A stretch of 64,000 nucleotides of DNA from Kitasatospora sp. MBT63 (GTDB taxonomy: Bacteria > Actinomycetota > Actinomycetes > Streptomycetales > Streptomycetaceae). Below are positions 28,211-37,120 of the stretch, piece by piece (the first letter of the stretch is position 1; the number at the start of each line of letters is the position of its first letter). The stretch lies in the NCBI RefSeq assembly GCF_000710465.2, contig NZ_JAIZ01000517.1:1-64000 (forward strand), in the 5' to 3' direction. Under the pieces are notes generated by a model, which did no database searches, was not told the DNA's origin, and worked only from the letters and a program-made list of their open reading frames with translations. The translations under genes were made by a program, and so were the position numbers.

Positions 28211-29247
28211 ATGGACATCGACACCCGCCTGCTGCGCTCCTTCGCCGCGGTCTGCGAGGAGGGCCAGCTGACCGGGGCGGCCGCCCGCCTGTTCGTGAGC
28301 CAACCGACCCTGACCAAGCAGATCCGCCAGCTGGAGACCCAGCTCGGGGTACGACTGTTCCAGCGCTCCCGGGAGGGCATGACCCCGACCGCCGCGGGCC
28401 GGGTGCTGGCGGACCGGGTGCCCGCGCTGCTGACCGGCTGGGAGGACGCGCTGCGGGCCACCCGCCGGCCGCCGTCGAGGCGCAGGGCACCCTGCGGGTC
28501 GGGTTCGAGGGCAGCACCATCAACGCGGTCGGCCTGGCCACGGTCGAGGACTTCGGCCGCCGGATGCCCGGCTGGCAGGTCCGGATGCGGCAGAACAACT
28601 GGTTCGACCCGACCTCAGGGCTGGCCTCCGGCGAGATCGACCTGGCGCTGTGGCACGCGCCCGCCGCCATCGCGGCCGCGTACAACTGCGCCGAGCTCGG
28701 TGTGGAGGAGCGCTGCGCGGTGCTGCCGGCCGGCCACCGGCTGGCCGACCGCGAGGTGGTGGACCTGGCGGAGCTGCTGGACGAGGACTTCGTCGCGATC
28801 CCGCGGGAGGCCGGGTTCTGGCGGGACTACTGGCTGGCCGTCGAGGAGCGCGGCGGCCACCCGGTCCGGATCGGCGCGGTCGCGCACAACGCGGACGAGT
28901 GGCTGACCGCGATCGCCTGCGGGCAGGGCATCGGCTTCGCGCCCGTGACGATGAGCCGGCTGGCCTCCCGGCCCGGCGTGGTCTACCGGCCGCTGCGCGG
29001 GGTCAGCGCCAGCCGGGTCGGCCTGTACTGGCCGCTGGACCGGCCGCTCACGCCCGCGATGGCCGCGTTCGTGCGCAGCTGCCGGGAGACCGTGCGGATC
29101 GGGCCGGCCTGCCCCGGACCGTCGCCGCTGGACACCGTGCCCGCCCAGCGGCGCCCCGGCGGCGCGACGGCGCCCGCCGCGCCTGCTCCGGCCCCGGGCC
29201 CGGCGCCCGCCCCGGCCGGTCAGACCTCGGCGAACGGCGCCGGGTAG
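28211..29247 (+). pseudogene. LysR-family transcriptional regulator, frameshifted
   Basis: The N-terminal frame, from ATG 28211, encodes a LysR helix-turn-helix (TGAAARLFVSQPTLTKQIRQ). The substrate-binding domain continues in another frame, from about 28471 (EAQGTLRVGFEG) to the stop at 29247. The two frames join only if one base is restored between about 28440 and 28475; as read, the coding length is 1037 bases, one short of a multiple of three. Without correction the first frame would run out of phase to 28908. The C-terminus is a Pro/Ala-rich tail. Either a real inactivating mutation, a sequencing error in GC-rich DNA or, less likely, a programmed shift. The target is unknown; ppk2 is the divergent neighbour. 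Confidence 0.8.
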
Positions 29248-29726
29248 CGGCACACGCCGTGCGGGCCGCCGTCGTACCCGGGCAGCGGCAGCGCCTGGAA
29301 GTACGCGTCGGGTGCCTCGAACGGGCCGCTGATCCGGTGCCGGGAGGCCGGCTCGAAGCCGAAGCGGCCGTAGTAGTCCGGGTCACCGAGCACCACCACC
29401 AGCCGCTCCCCCGCGGTCTCGGCGGCCGCCAGCGCGGCCCGGACCAAGGCGGCGCCGACGCCCTTGCGCTGCCACTCGGGGGCGACCGCGACCGGCGCCA
29501 TGGACAGGCCGTCGCCGTCGCCGACCCGGAGCCTGGTGAGCAGGACGTGCCCGACGATGAGGTCCCGGTCGTCGACCGCGACCAGCGAGAGAGCCGGTAT
29601 CCAGGCGGAGTCCCGGCGGAGCGCGTCCACCAGGTCGGCCTCCTCGGGGCCGGGGAAGGCCGCCATGTGGACACGTCTGGTGGCGGGGGCGTCCGCCGGG
29701 TTCTCGACTCTGGTTCGGATGGTCAT
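29220..29726 (-). CDS. GNAT family N-acetyltransferase
   Basis: A 168-residue acetyltransferase of the YhbS-like group. The acetyl-CoA-binding segment is VAPEWQRKGVGAALV, preceded by the substrate-side AVDDRDLIVGHVLL, and FYGRFGFEP-like LGDPDYYGRFGFEPAS follows. The acceptor is unknown. Its 3' end overlaps the 3' end of the convergent LysR remnant by 28 bp. ATG 29726. Confidence 0.88.
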   Translation of the reverse strand: MTIRTRVENPADAPATRRVHMAAFPGPEEADLVDALRRDSAWIPALSLVAVDDRDLIVGHVLLTRLRVGDGDGLSMAPVAVAPEWQRKGVGAALVRAALAAAETAGERLVVVLGDPDYYGRFGFEPASRHRISGPFEAPDAYFQALPLPGYDGGPHGVCRYPAPFAEV

Positions 29727-29839
29727 CCTCGACCCCTCTGCTGTGGCACGCCGTTGTGCACCGGCCCCGGGCGGGGCGAGCCTACCCTGAGGCGGATCGC
29801 ACCGGCCGGGGCCGTGAGCATGGTGTTACTGACCGGGTG

Positions 29840-31627
29840 TCAGGCCTTGACCTCGGACGCCGCGGCGGCGTCCGTGCCCTTCGGCTTGGCGTCGACGCCC
29901 GCCTCGCGGCGCTGGGCCGGGGTGATCGGGGTCGGCGCGCCGGTGAGCGGGTCACCGCCGGTGCTGGTCTTCGGGAAGGCGATCACGTCACGGATGGTGT
30001 CGTACCCGCCCAGCAGGGTGACGATGCGGTCCAGGCCGAAGGCGACACCGCCGTGCGGCGGCGGGCCGTAGTTGAAGGCGTCCAGCAGGAAGCCGAACTG
30101 CGACTGCGCCTCCTCCTCGGACAGGCCGATCGCGTCGAAGGCCCGCTTCTGGACGTCCCGCTGGTGGATACGGATCGAGCCGCCGCCCAGCTCGGAGCCG
30201 TTGAGCACCAGGTCGTAGGCGTTGGACAGGGCCGTGCCCGGGTCGGTGTCGAAGGTCGCCAGCGACTCGGCGGTCGGCGCGGTGAACGGGTGGTGCACCG
30301 CGTGCCAGCCCTGGAAGGCGCCCTTGTCGTCCTCGATCGGCTCGAACATCGGGAAGTCGACGACCCACAGGAAGGCCCAGGCCGACTCGTCGATCAGCTC
30401 GCAGCGGCGGCCGATCTCCAGGCGGGCCGCGCCGAGCAGCTCCTGCGAGGCGGTCTTCTTGCCGGCGGCGAAGAACACCGCGTCGCCCGGCTTGGCGCCG
30501 GCCGCGGCGGCCAGGCCCGCCAGGTGCTCCTCGGAGAGGTTCTTGGCGACCGGGCCGCGCAGCTCGCCGGTCTCGGCGTCGACCAGCACGTAGGCGAGGC
30601 CGCGGGCGCCGCGCGCCTTGGCCCAGTCCTGCCAGGCGTCCAGCTGCTTGCGCGGCTGGGAGGCGCCGCCGGGCATGACGACCGCGCCGACGTACGGGGC
30701 CTGGAAGACCCGGAACTCGGTGCCCTGGAAGTACTCGGTCAGGTCGGTGAGTTCCTGGCCGAAGCGGACGTCCGGCTTGTCGGAGCCGTAGCGGTTCATC
30801 GCGTCCGCGTAGGTCATCCGGGGCAGCGGGTTCGGGATCTCGTACCCGTGCACCTCGCGCCAGATGGCACCGACGATCTTCTCGCCGAGGGCCAGGATGT
30901 CCTCCTGGTCGACGAAGGACGCCTCGATGTCGAGCTGGGTGAACTCCGGCTGCCGGTCCGCGCGGAAGTCCTCGTCGCGGAAGCAGCGGGCGATCTGGTA
31001 GTAGCGCTCCATGCCGGCCACCATCAGCAGCTGCTTGAACAGCTGGGGCGACTGCGGCAGGGCGTACCAGTGGCCGGGCTGCAGGCGGACCGGGACGAGG
31101 AAGTCGCGGGCGCCCTCGGGGGTGGAGCGGGTGAGGTACGGCGTCTCGATGTCGAGGTAGTCGTTCTCCTCCATCACCGTGCGGATGATGTGGTTGACCT
31201 TGGAGCGCAGGCGCAGCGCGCGGGCCGGGCCCTCACGGCGGAGGTCCAGGTAGCGGTAGCGCAGGCGCACCTCCTCGTTGACCGTGCCGGGCTCGTACTC
31301 GGCGACCGGGAACGGCACCGGGGCGGCCTCGGAGAGCACCTCCAGCTCGTTCACCACGACCTCGATCGCGCCGGTCGCGATGTCCGGGTTCTCGTTGCCC
31401 TCCGGGCGGACCCGGACCTCGCCGGTGACCTTGACGCAGTACTCGGCGCGCAGGCTGCCGATGGCCTCCAGGTCGCGGGCCACGATCTGCACGGTGCCGG
31501 AGGCGTCGCGGAGGTCGATGAACGCGACTCCGCCGTGGTCACGGCGGCGGGCGACCCAGCCGGCCAGGATGACGGTGGTGCCGGCGTGCTCCGCGCGGAG
31601 CGTGCCCGCGTCGTGCGTGCGGATCAC
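29840..31627 (-). CDS. aspS: Aspartyl-tRNA synthetase
   Basis: A 595-residue class IIb synthetase charging tRNA-Asp (bacterial type, possibly also charging tRNA-Asn if no AsnRS is present). It has the OB-fold anticodon domain ([18 protein letters not shown]), motif 2 ([15 protein letters not shown]), the bacterial insertion domain and motif 3 (GLDRI) near the C-terminus. GTG 31627 overlaps the hisS stop by 4 bp (GTGA), so it is co-translated. The Ala/Lys-rich tail after residue 570 is unconserved. Confidence 0.97.
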   Translation of the reverse strand: MIRTHDAGTLRAEHAGTTVILAGWVARRRDHGGVAFIDLRDASGTVQIVARDLEAIGSLRAEYCVKVTGEVRVRPEGNENPDIATGAIEVVVNELEVLSEAAPVPFPVAEYEPGTVNEEVRLRYRYLDLRREGPARALRLRSKVNHIIRTVMEENDYLDIETPYLTRSTPEGARDFLVPVRLQPGHWYALPQSPQLFKQLLMVAGMERYYQIARCFRDEDFRADRQPEFTQLDIEASFVDQEDILALGEKIVGAIWREVHGYEIPNPLPRMTYADAMNRYGSDKPDVRFGQELTDLTEYFQGTEFRVFQAPYVGAVVMPGGASQPRKQLDAWQDWAKARGARGLAYVLVDAETGELRGPVAKNLSEEHLAGLAAAAGAKPGDAVFFAAGKKTASQELLGAARLEIGRRCELIDESAWAFLWVVDFPMFEPIEDDKGAFQGWHAVHHPFTAPTAESLATFDTDPGTALSNAYDLVLNGSELGGGSIRIHQRDVQKRAFDAIGLSEEEAQSQFGFLLDAFNYGPPPHGGVAFGLDRIVTLLGGYDTIRDVIAFPKTSTGGDPLTGAPTPITPAQRREAGVDAKPKGTDAAAASEVKA

Positions 31628-32901
31628 AGCTGCTTCTCCTTCAGGGTGGTGACGAGTGCTTCGAGGGCGACGGGCGTCTGCTCGCCGGTGGTCATGTCCT
31701 TGAGCTGGACGACGCCTTCGGCGAGGTCCCGGTCGCCGGCCACGAGGGCGTAGCGGGCGCCGGAGCGGTCGGCGGACTTCATGGCGTTCTTGATGCCCTT
31801 GACGCCGAACGCCAGGTCGGTGGCGACGCCGGCCCGGCGCAGCTCCACCACCTTGGCGAACAGGACGTTCTTGGCCGTCTCGCCGAGCGCGACGGCGTAG
31901 ACGGAGGTGGCGGCGGGCAGGTCGAGGACGATGCCCTCGGCCTCCATCGCGAGGAAGGTGCGGTCCACCCCGAGGCCCCAGCCGACCGACGGCAGCGCCG
32001 GGCCGCCGAGCATCTCGGACAGGCCGTCGTAGCGGCCGCCGCCGCCGATCGCGGACTGGGCGCCGAGGCCGTTGTGCACGAACTCGAAGGTGGTCCGGGT
32101 GTAGTAGTCCAGGCCGCGGACCAGCTTCGGGTCGTCGACGAAGGCGACGCCTGCGGCGGTCAGCAGCTCGCGGACCTGCTCGTCGTACGCCTTGCAGTCC
32201 TCGCAGAGGAAGTCCCGCAGCCGGGGCGCGTCGGTGAGCTGGGCCTGGACGGACTCGCGCTTGTCGTCGAGGACCCGCAGCGGGTTGATCTCCGCGCGGC
32301 GGCGGGTGTCCTCGTCGAGGTCGAGGCCGGCCAGGAACTCGACCAGGGCGGCCCGGTAGACCGGCCGGCACTGCCGGTCGCCGAGGCTGTTGAGCAGCAG
32401 CGAGTAGTCGCGCAGGCCCAGCGAGCGGAAGGCGTCGTCGGCCAGGATGATCAGCTCGGCGTCCAGCGCGGGGTCCTCGGCGCCGATCGCCTCGGCGCCG
32501 ACCTGGGCGAACTGGCGGTAGCGGCCCTTCTGGGCCCGCTCGTAGCGGTAGAAGGAGCCGGAGTACCAGAGCTTGACCGGCAGGTTGCCCTGCTTGTGCA
32601 GGTTGGCCTGGAGGGCGGCGCGGACCACCGAGGCGGTGCCCTCGGGACGCAGCGCCAGCTCGTCGCCGCCCTTGGTGGTGAGGTTGTACATCTCCTTGGT
32701 GACGATGTCGGTGGACTCACCGACGCCGCGGGAGAAGAGCTTGACGTCCTCGAAGACCGGCGTCTCGATGTAGCCGTAGCCGGCCCGGCGCGCGGGGCCG
32801 GAGAGCCGCTCGCGGATCGCCAGGAAGGTCGCGGAGCTCGGCGGCAGCAGGTCGTAGGTGCCCTTGGGGGCGCTGAAGGTGCTCAACTTCTCTTCCGTCA
32901 C
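31624..32901 (-). CDS. hisS: Histidyl-tRNA synthetase
   Basis: A 425-residue class II synthetase charging tRNA-His. Motif 1-like GTYDLLPP near the start, motif 2 ([16 protein letters not shown]), the histidine-specific [15 protein letters not shown] (HisA) and GGGGRYDGL (HisB), and the C-terminal anticodon domain are all present. GTG 32901 overlaps the MBL gene stop by 4 bp and its own stop overlaps aspS by 4 bp, giving a coupled MBL-hisS-aspS operon typical of actinobacteria. Confidence 0.97.
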   Translation of the reverse strand: MTEEKLSTFSAPKGTYDLLPPSSATFLAIRERLSGPARRAGYGYIETPVFEDVKLFSRGVGESTDIVTKEMYNLTTKGGDELALRPEGTASVVRAALQANLHKQGNLPVKLWYSGSFYRYERAQKGRYRQFAQVGAEAIGAEDPALDAELIILADDAFRSLGLRDYSLLLNSLGDRQCRPVYRAALVEFLAGLDLDEDTRRRAEINPLRVLDDKRESVQAQLTDAPRLRDFLCEDCKAYDEQVRELLTAAGVAFVDDPKLVRGLDYYTRTTFEFVHNGLGAQSAIGGGGRYDGLSEMLGGPALPSVGWGLGVDRTFLAMEAEGIVLDLPAATSVYAVALGETAKNVLFAKVVELRRAGVATDLAFGVKGIKNAMKSADRSGARYALVAGDRDLAEGVVQLKDMTTGEQTPVALEALVTTLKEKQL

Positions 32902-33605
32902 ATTCCTCGTCGCGGGAAGGCCGGAGCATCGAGCGCTCCTGCCGCCTGCTGGAGGTAGGGGTTGGTGGCGCGCTCACGGCCGATGGTGGTCTGGGAGCCG
33001 TGGCCGGAGAGGACCACGGTCGCGTCGTCGAGGGGCAGGCACACCCGGGCCAGCGAACGCATGATCGCCGCGCTGTCCCCGCCCGGGAGGTCGGTACGCC
33101 CGATGGAGCCGGCGAACAGCAGGTCGCCCGAGAAGAGCACCGGCGGGATCTCGTCCGATGCGGGCGTCCGGAAGGTCACCGACCCCTTGGTATGGCCGGG
33201 CGCGTGGTCGACGGTGAGCTGCAGTCCGGCCAGCTCCAGCAGGCTGCCGTCCGCCAGCTCGCGGACGTCGTCCGGCTCGCCGACGGTGAGGCTGCCCATC
33301 AGCTGCTGCCCGAGCGAGCGGCCGAGCGCCCGCTCCGGGTCGGCCATCATGTAGCGGTCCTCGGGGTGGATCCAGGCGGGCACGCCGCGGGCGCCGCAGA
33401 TCGGCATCACCGAGGCGATGTGGTCGATGTGTCCGTGGGTGAGGACCACCGCGACCGGCTTCAGCCGGTGCTCGCGGATCAGGTCCTCGACGCCCCGGGT
33501 GGCCTCGTGACCGGGGTCGACGATCACGCACTCCTCACCGGCGGCCGGCGCTACCAGGTAGCAGTTGGTGCCCCAGGCCCCGGCTGGAAATCCGGCGACG
33601 AACAA
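32898..33605 (-). CDS. MBL-fold metallohydrolase (glyoxalase II-like)
   Basis: A 235-residue di-metal hydrolase with the metal motif THGHIDH (about residues 55-61), a third-ligand His in APGHTKGS, Asp in FSGDLLF and a final His in [10 protein letters not shown] 33605 is selected because AGAGGA lies 5-6 bases upstream and known homologues begin at this residue; an in-frame ATG at 33659 would add 18 unconserved residues. Substrate unknown; the hisS-linked position is conserved in actinobacteria, where it is often annotated as a hydroxyacylglutathione hydrolase-like protein. Confidence 0.86.
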   Translation of the reverse strand: MFVAGFPAGAWGTNCYLVAPAAGEECVIVDPGHEATRGVEDLIREHRLKPVAVVLTHGHIDHIASVMPICGARGVPAWIHPEDRYMMADPERALGRSLGQQLMGSLTVGEPDDVRELADGSLLELAGLQLTVDHAPGHTKGSVTFRTPASDEIPPVLFSGDLLFAGSIGRTDLPGGDSAAIMRSLARVCLPLDDATVVLSGHGSQTTIGRERATNPYLQQAAGALDAPAFPRRGM

Positions 33606-33854
33606 CGCGAGTCCTCTACGGTCGGGGGCGGGCGCTCGGGTCTCACCGCCTGGTCGCACCAGAGCCTACCGGCGGGACACCACCGCGGGCGAACCCGTTA
33701 CCACGTGCCCCCGCGGGTCGATCGTGTCCCGTGCACATCGCGTTTGACCTCGAACTTACGCACAGACTCCTTACACTTGGCCGCCAACGGATGCGATGAT
33801 CCGCATCGGCACTTTTCCCCCAGACGTCCAGCGCATACGTAGGAGACACGGCCG

Positions 33855-34643
33855 GTGGCCAGCAACGAACAGCGACGGCGACAGCTCGCCCGCGAGAAGT
33901 ACGAGCGCCAGATGGCGCGCCGGGCCCAGGCGCACAAGCGCCGGAAGCAGCGGAACGCGATCATCGGCGGTGCGCTCGCGGTCGTGGTGGTCGCCGCCGG
34001 CGGTGCGTGGGCGGGCGGCGTGTTCGACTCCGCCGACAAGTCCAAGACCCCGCAGGCCGCCCCGACCGCCCCGGTCACCCAGGTCAAGGGCTGCAACCCG
34101 CCGGCCGCGGGCCAGCCGAACGGCAAGCAGTGGAAGACCGAGCCGGCCATGACGGTCGACGGCAAGTCCGCCTACACGGGGACCCTGCAGACCAGCTGCG
34201 GCACGGTGACGGTGTCACTGGACCCGGCCAAGGCGCCGCACACGGTGAACTCCTTCGCCTTCCTCGCCGGCGAGCAGTACTTCGACCACGTCAAGTGCCA
34301 CCGGCTCACCACGGAGGGCATCTACGTGCTCCAGTGCGGTGACCCGACCGGCACCGGTTCCGGCGGCCCGGGCTACCAGTTCGCGGACGAGAACCTGACC
34401 GGCGCCACCTACCCGGCCGGCACCCTGGCGATGGCCAACGCGGGCCCGGGCACCAACGGCAGCCAGTTCTTCCTGGTCTACAAGGACACCCAGCTGCCGC
34501 CGAGCTACACCCCCTTCGGCAAGATCACCGGCGGTCTGGACGTGCTCCAGAACATCGCCGCCGGCGGGGTCCAGGGCGGTGGCGGCGACGGCGCCCCGAC
34601 CGCCGGCGTGGTCCTCGACAAGGTGACGGTCGCCAAGGGCTGA
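33855..34643 (+). CDS. Membrane-anchored cyclophilin-type peptidyl-prolyl cis-trans isomerase
   Basis: A 262-residue protein with a very basic N-terminus (RKQRN), one transmembrane helix (about 35-55) and an extracytoplasmic cyclophilin domain that would help fold secreted proteins. The domain keeps CHRLTTEG, NAGPGTNGSQFFLVYKD and FGKITGGLDVL. Its canonical catalytic Arg is present (HRLT) and the tail is Gly-rich. GTG 33855 follows AGGAGA by 8 bases. It is divergent from the MBL-hisS-aspS operon. Confidence 0.92.
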   Translation: MASNEQRRRQLAREKYERQMARRAQAHKRRKQRNAIIGGALAVVVVAAGGAWAGGVFDSADKSKTPQAAPTAPVTQVKGCNPPAAGQPNGKQWKTEPAMTVDGKSAYTGTLQTSCGTVTVSLDPAKAPHTVNSFAFLAGEQYFDHVKCHRLTTEGIYVLQCGDPTGTGSGGPGYQFADENLTGATYPAGTLAMANAGPGTNGSQFFLVYKDTQLPPSYTPFGKITGGLDVLQNIAAGGVQGGGGDGAPTAGVVLDKVTVAKG

Positions 34644-34650
34644 CCGGCAT

Positions 34651-34684
34651 CGGCGCCGCGGTCCCCGAGCGGGCCGCGGCGCCG
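34651..34684 (+). terminator. Hairpin terminator after cyclophilin gene
   Basis: CGGCGCCGCGG (34651-34661) pairs perfectly with CCGCGGCGCCG (34674-34684) around a 12-base loop, directly after the stop at 34643. Confidence 0.75.
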
Positions 34685-34801
34685 GCGGAAATCGCCCGGC
34701 CCGGATGCGGACAGCACCGGCGCTGGTCGCCTATGTTGCTGTTGTATAGGGTGCCCTGACCGTCGGCCGTCACCCTCGGCGCAACAACGGACGGTCCGGA
34801 C

Positions 34802-34822
34802 GGCGGACTTCATCGGTCCGCC
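34802..34822 (+). repeat. Small inverted repeat in leader of DUF349 gene
   Basis: GGCGGAC and GTCCGCC form a 7-bp stem with a 7-base loop about 70 bp upstream of the GTG. It may be an operator or a leader structure; no regulator is recognised. Confidence 0.35.
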
Positions 34823-34891
34823 GCACATCAACTGTGGACGACGCGCGCGCCCCGCACTGAGCGGGCCGCGGCGTCATGTGGAGGAGGCGCT

Positions 34892-36121
34892 GTGAGCAGC
34901 GACCCGTGGGGCCGTGTCGACGAGCAGGGGACCGTGTACGTCAGGACCGCGGACGGCGAACGCGCCGTCGGCTCCTGGCAGGCGGGCTCCCCGGAGGAGG
35001 CCCTCGCCTACTTCGAGCGGAAGTACCAGGGCCTGGAGGCCGAGATCGGCCTGCTGGAGCACCGCGTCCGCAAGACCGACCTGGCCGCCAAGGAGGCCCA
35101 GGTCGCCCTCGACCACCTGCGCGCCCAGGTCGTCGAGGCGCACGCGGTGGGCGACCTGGACGCGCTGGCCAAGCGCCTCGACACGCTGGCCGGCGAGATC
35201 GAGACCCGGCAGACCGAGCGCCGGGCGGCCCGGGCCAAGGCCCAGGAGGAGACCCGCGCGGCCAAGGAGGCGCTGGTCGCCGAGGCCGAGCGGCTGGCCG
35301 AGTCCACCCAGTGGCGGGAGGCCGGCGACCGGCTGCGTGCCCTGGTGGACAACTGGAAGGCGCTGCCGCGGCTGGACCGCAAGAGCGACGACGAGCTGTG
35401 GCACCGCTTCTCGCACGCCCGGTCGGTCTTCTCCAAGCACCGCAAGGCGCACTTCGCCGCGCTGGACGTCGAGCGCGACCAGGCCCGTGCGGTGAAGGAG
35501 AAGCTGGTCATCGAGGCCGAGGCGCTCTCGGACTCCACCGAGTGGGGTGCGACCGCCGCCGCGTACCGCGACCTGATGACCCAGTGGAAGGCGGCCGGAC
35601 GCGCCCAGCGGGACGCGGAGGAGGAGCTGTGGGCCCGGTTCCGGGGCGCGCAGGACGTCTTCTTCCAGGCCCGCTCCGCGACCTTCAGCGAGCGTGACGC
35701 CGAGCAGGGCGAGAACCAGAAGCTCAAGGAGGCCCTGCTGGTCGAGGCGGAGGCGATCCTGCCGATCACCGACCTCAAGGCCGCCAAGGCCGCGCTGCGG
35801 GACGTCAACGAGCGCTGGGAGGCCATCGGCCACGTGCCGCGCGACGCCCGGCCGAAGCTGGACGCCCGGCTGAACACCGTCGAGCGGGCGATCCGCGAGG
35901 CGGAGGACGCCGAGTGGCAGCGTTCCAACCCGGAGGCCAAGGCCCGCGCGGCCGGCATGACCGGGCTGCTGCAGTCCGCGGTGGACAAGCTCCAGGCCGA
36001 CCTCGACAAGGCCCGGGCGGCCGGCAACGCGAGCAAGGTCGCCAAGCTGGAGAACGAGCTGGCTGGCCGTCAGGCGCTGCTGGACCAGGCGCTGAAGAGC
36101 CTCCAGGAGTTCAGCGGCTGA
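34892..36121 (+). CDS. DUF349 domain-containing protein
   Basis: A 409-residue, largely coiled-coil protein of unknown function. It has several tandem DUF349-type repeats of about 70-75 residues, with recurring W(K/R)A.GRAxRxxxxELWxRF-like patterns (for example DELWHRFSHAR, EELWARFRGAQ). GTG 34892 follows GAGGAGG by 4 bases. The N-terminus has a glycine/arginine short domain (SDPWGRVDEQGTVYV). Widespread in actinobacteria next to relA. No catalytic residues are apparent. Ends before a very strong terminator. Confidence 0.88.
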   Translation: MSSDPWGRVDEQGTVYVRTADGERAVGSWQAGSPEEALAYFERKYQGLEAEIGLLEHRVRKTDLAAKEAQVALDHLRAQVVEAHAVGDLDALAKRLDTLAGEIETRQTERRAARAKAQEETRAAKEALVAEAERLAESTQWREAGDRLRALVDNWKALPRLDRKSDDELWHRFSHARSVFSKHRKAHFAALDVERDQARAVKEKLVIEAEALSDSTEWGATAAAYRDLMTQWKAAGRAQRDAEEELWARFRGAQDVFFQARSATFSERDAEQGENQKLKEALLVEAEAILPITDLKAAKAALRDVNERWEAIGHVPRDARPKLDARLNTVERAIREAEDAEWQRSNPEAKARAAGMTGLLQSAVDKLQADLDKARAAGNASKVAKLENELAGRQALLDQALKSLQEFSG

Positions 36122-36139
36122 CGCCGCCCCCGGCAGCAG

Positions 36140-36177
36140 ACGGGCAGGGCCCCCTCCGCGGAGGGGGCCCTGCCCGT
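36140..36177. terminator. Strong hairpin terminator between DUF349 gene and lipoprotein gene
   Basis: A perfect 17-bp inverted repeat (36140-36156 with 36161-36177) has a 4-base CGCG loop and lies between convergent stop codons at 36121 and 36215. Confidence 0.88.
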
Positions 36178-36214
36178 GTTCCGTCCGGGGTCCGGCGGCT
36201 CAGACCGGGCCGGC

Positions 36215-37012
36215 TCAGACCGGGCTGGCCGCGCCGGTCGCACCGGACTCGCGCTGCAGCTCGTCCAGGTCGAGGGTCCGGTCGGCGGGCGGGGCGGTGG
36301 CGGCGACCTGGGCACCGAAGTCCTTGAAGTCGAGCCGGCCGCCCTCGCTGCCGCCGTTCGTCTCCAGCCGGACCGGATAGGGCCGGCCCTGGACCGCCAC
36401 GTACAGGGTCCCCGGGCTGTCCCCCTGGGTGGTCTGCACGGTGACGACCGGTGTGCCGTCGACCGTGGTGCGGCTGCCCTGGCCGAGCGGGCCGTTGTCG
36501 GTGCCGATCAGGTCGGCGATGGTGTTCAGGTCGCAGAGCGAGCCGACGTCGGCGAAGTCGGTGTTGGCGGTGGTGGTCCGCAGGTACTTGTCGCCGACCA
36601 GGGCCGCGATGGCCGGGCCGCCGTGCGTCTCTAGGAAGGTCTGGTCGGGCTTGATCCAGAGCTGCTCGCCGAGCTGGACCACGCCGAAGCCGCCCTCGCC
36701 GTCCAGGCTCATCGAGCCGGCGCAGTGCGCATCGCCGTCCATTGCGAGGTCGATGGTGACCGCCGAGCCCGCCGAACTCACCTGGCCGGCCACGTGGACA
36801 CTGTGGCTCTCCTTGAGCGCCTGGACCGACTTGTCGACGATCTCGCGCGGGGCCAGCGACTCCACCCCGTTCGGTGCGGACGGGTCGGCCGAGGACGCCG
36901 CGGCCGGCTGGGCCGAGGACCCGCCGCCGCCCGCTCCTCCGCCGCCGCAGCCTGTGGCGGCGGTCAGCCCGGCACCCATCAGCACGGCCACGACGATCTG
37001 CCTGCCACCCAT
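36215..37012 (-). CDS. LppX/LprG-type lipoprotein
   Basis: A 265-residue exported lipoprotein with lipobox LTAATGC; Cys22 would be the lipidated residue. A Gly/Ser/Ala linker follows, then a beta-rich domain resembling LppX_LprAFG/LolA-like lipid-binding folds (SVHVAGQVSSAGSAVTIDLAM; GEQLWIKPDQTFLE). It may bind or shuttle lipid, but no ligand is evident. ATG 37012. Convergent with DUF349 and downstream of relA on the same strand with a 108-bp gap. Confidence 0.8.
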   Translation of the reverse strand: MGGRQIVVAVLMGAGLTAATGCGGGGAGGGGSSAQPAAASSADPSAPNGVESLAPREIVDKSVQALKESHSVHVAGQVSSAGSAVTIDLAMDGDAHCAGSMSLDGEGGFGVVQLGEQLWIKPDQTFLETHGGPAIAALVGDKYLRTTTANTDFADVGSLCDLNTIADLIGTDNGPLGQGSRTTVDGTPVVTVQTTQGDSPGTLYVAVQGRPYPVRLETNGGSEGGRLDFKDFGAQVAATAPPADRTLDLDELQRESGATGAASPV

Positions 37013-37120
37013 GGCGGCCTCCGCGAGTCGACACCCAGCACCGCATCGGACGGTGACATTCTGTGCCGCTCGCGGAGGCCCCGCATCCGCAGCCGCCGCG
37101 GGGGGGCGGGGCCGCCGGAG

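Noticed and set aside
33605-33659. Extended MBL protein starting at ATG 33659
   Set aside because: The added 18 residues are Arg/Pro-rich and not in known homologues; the TTG at 33605 has an AGAGGA site.
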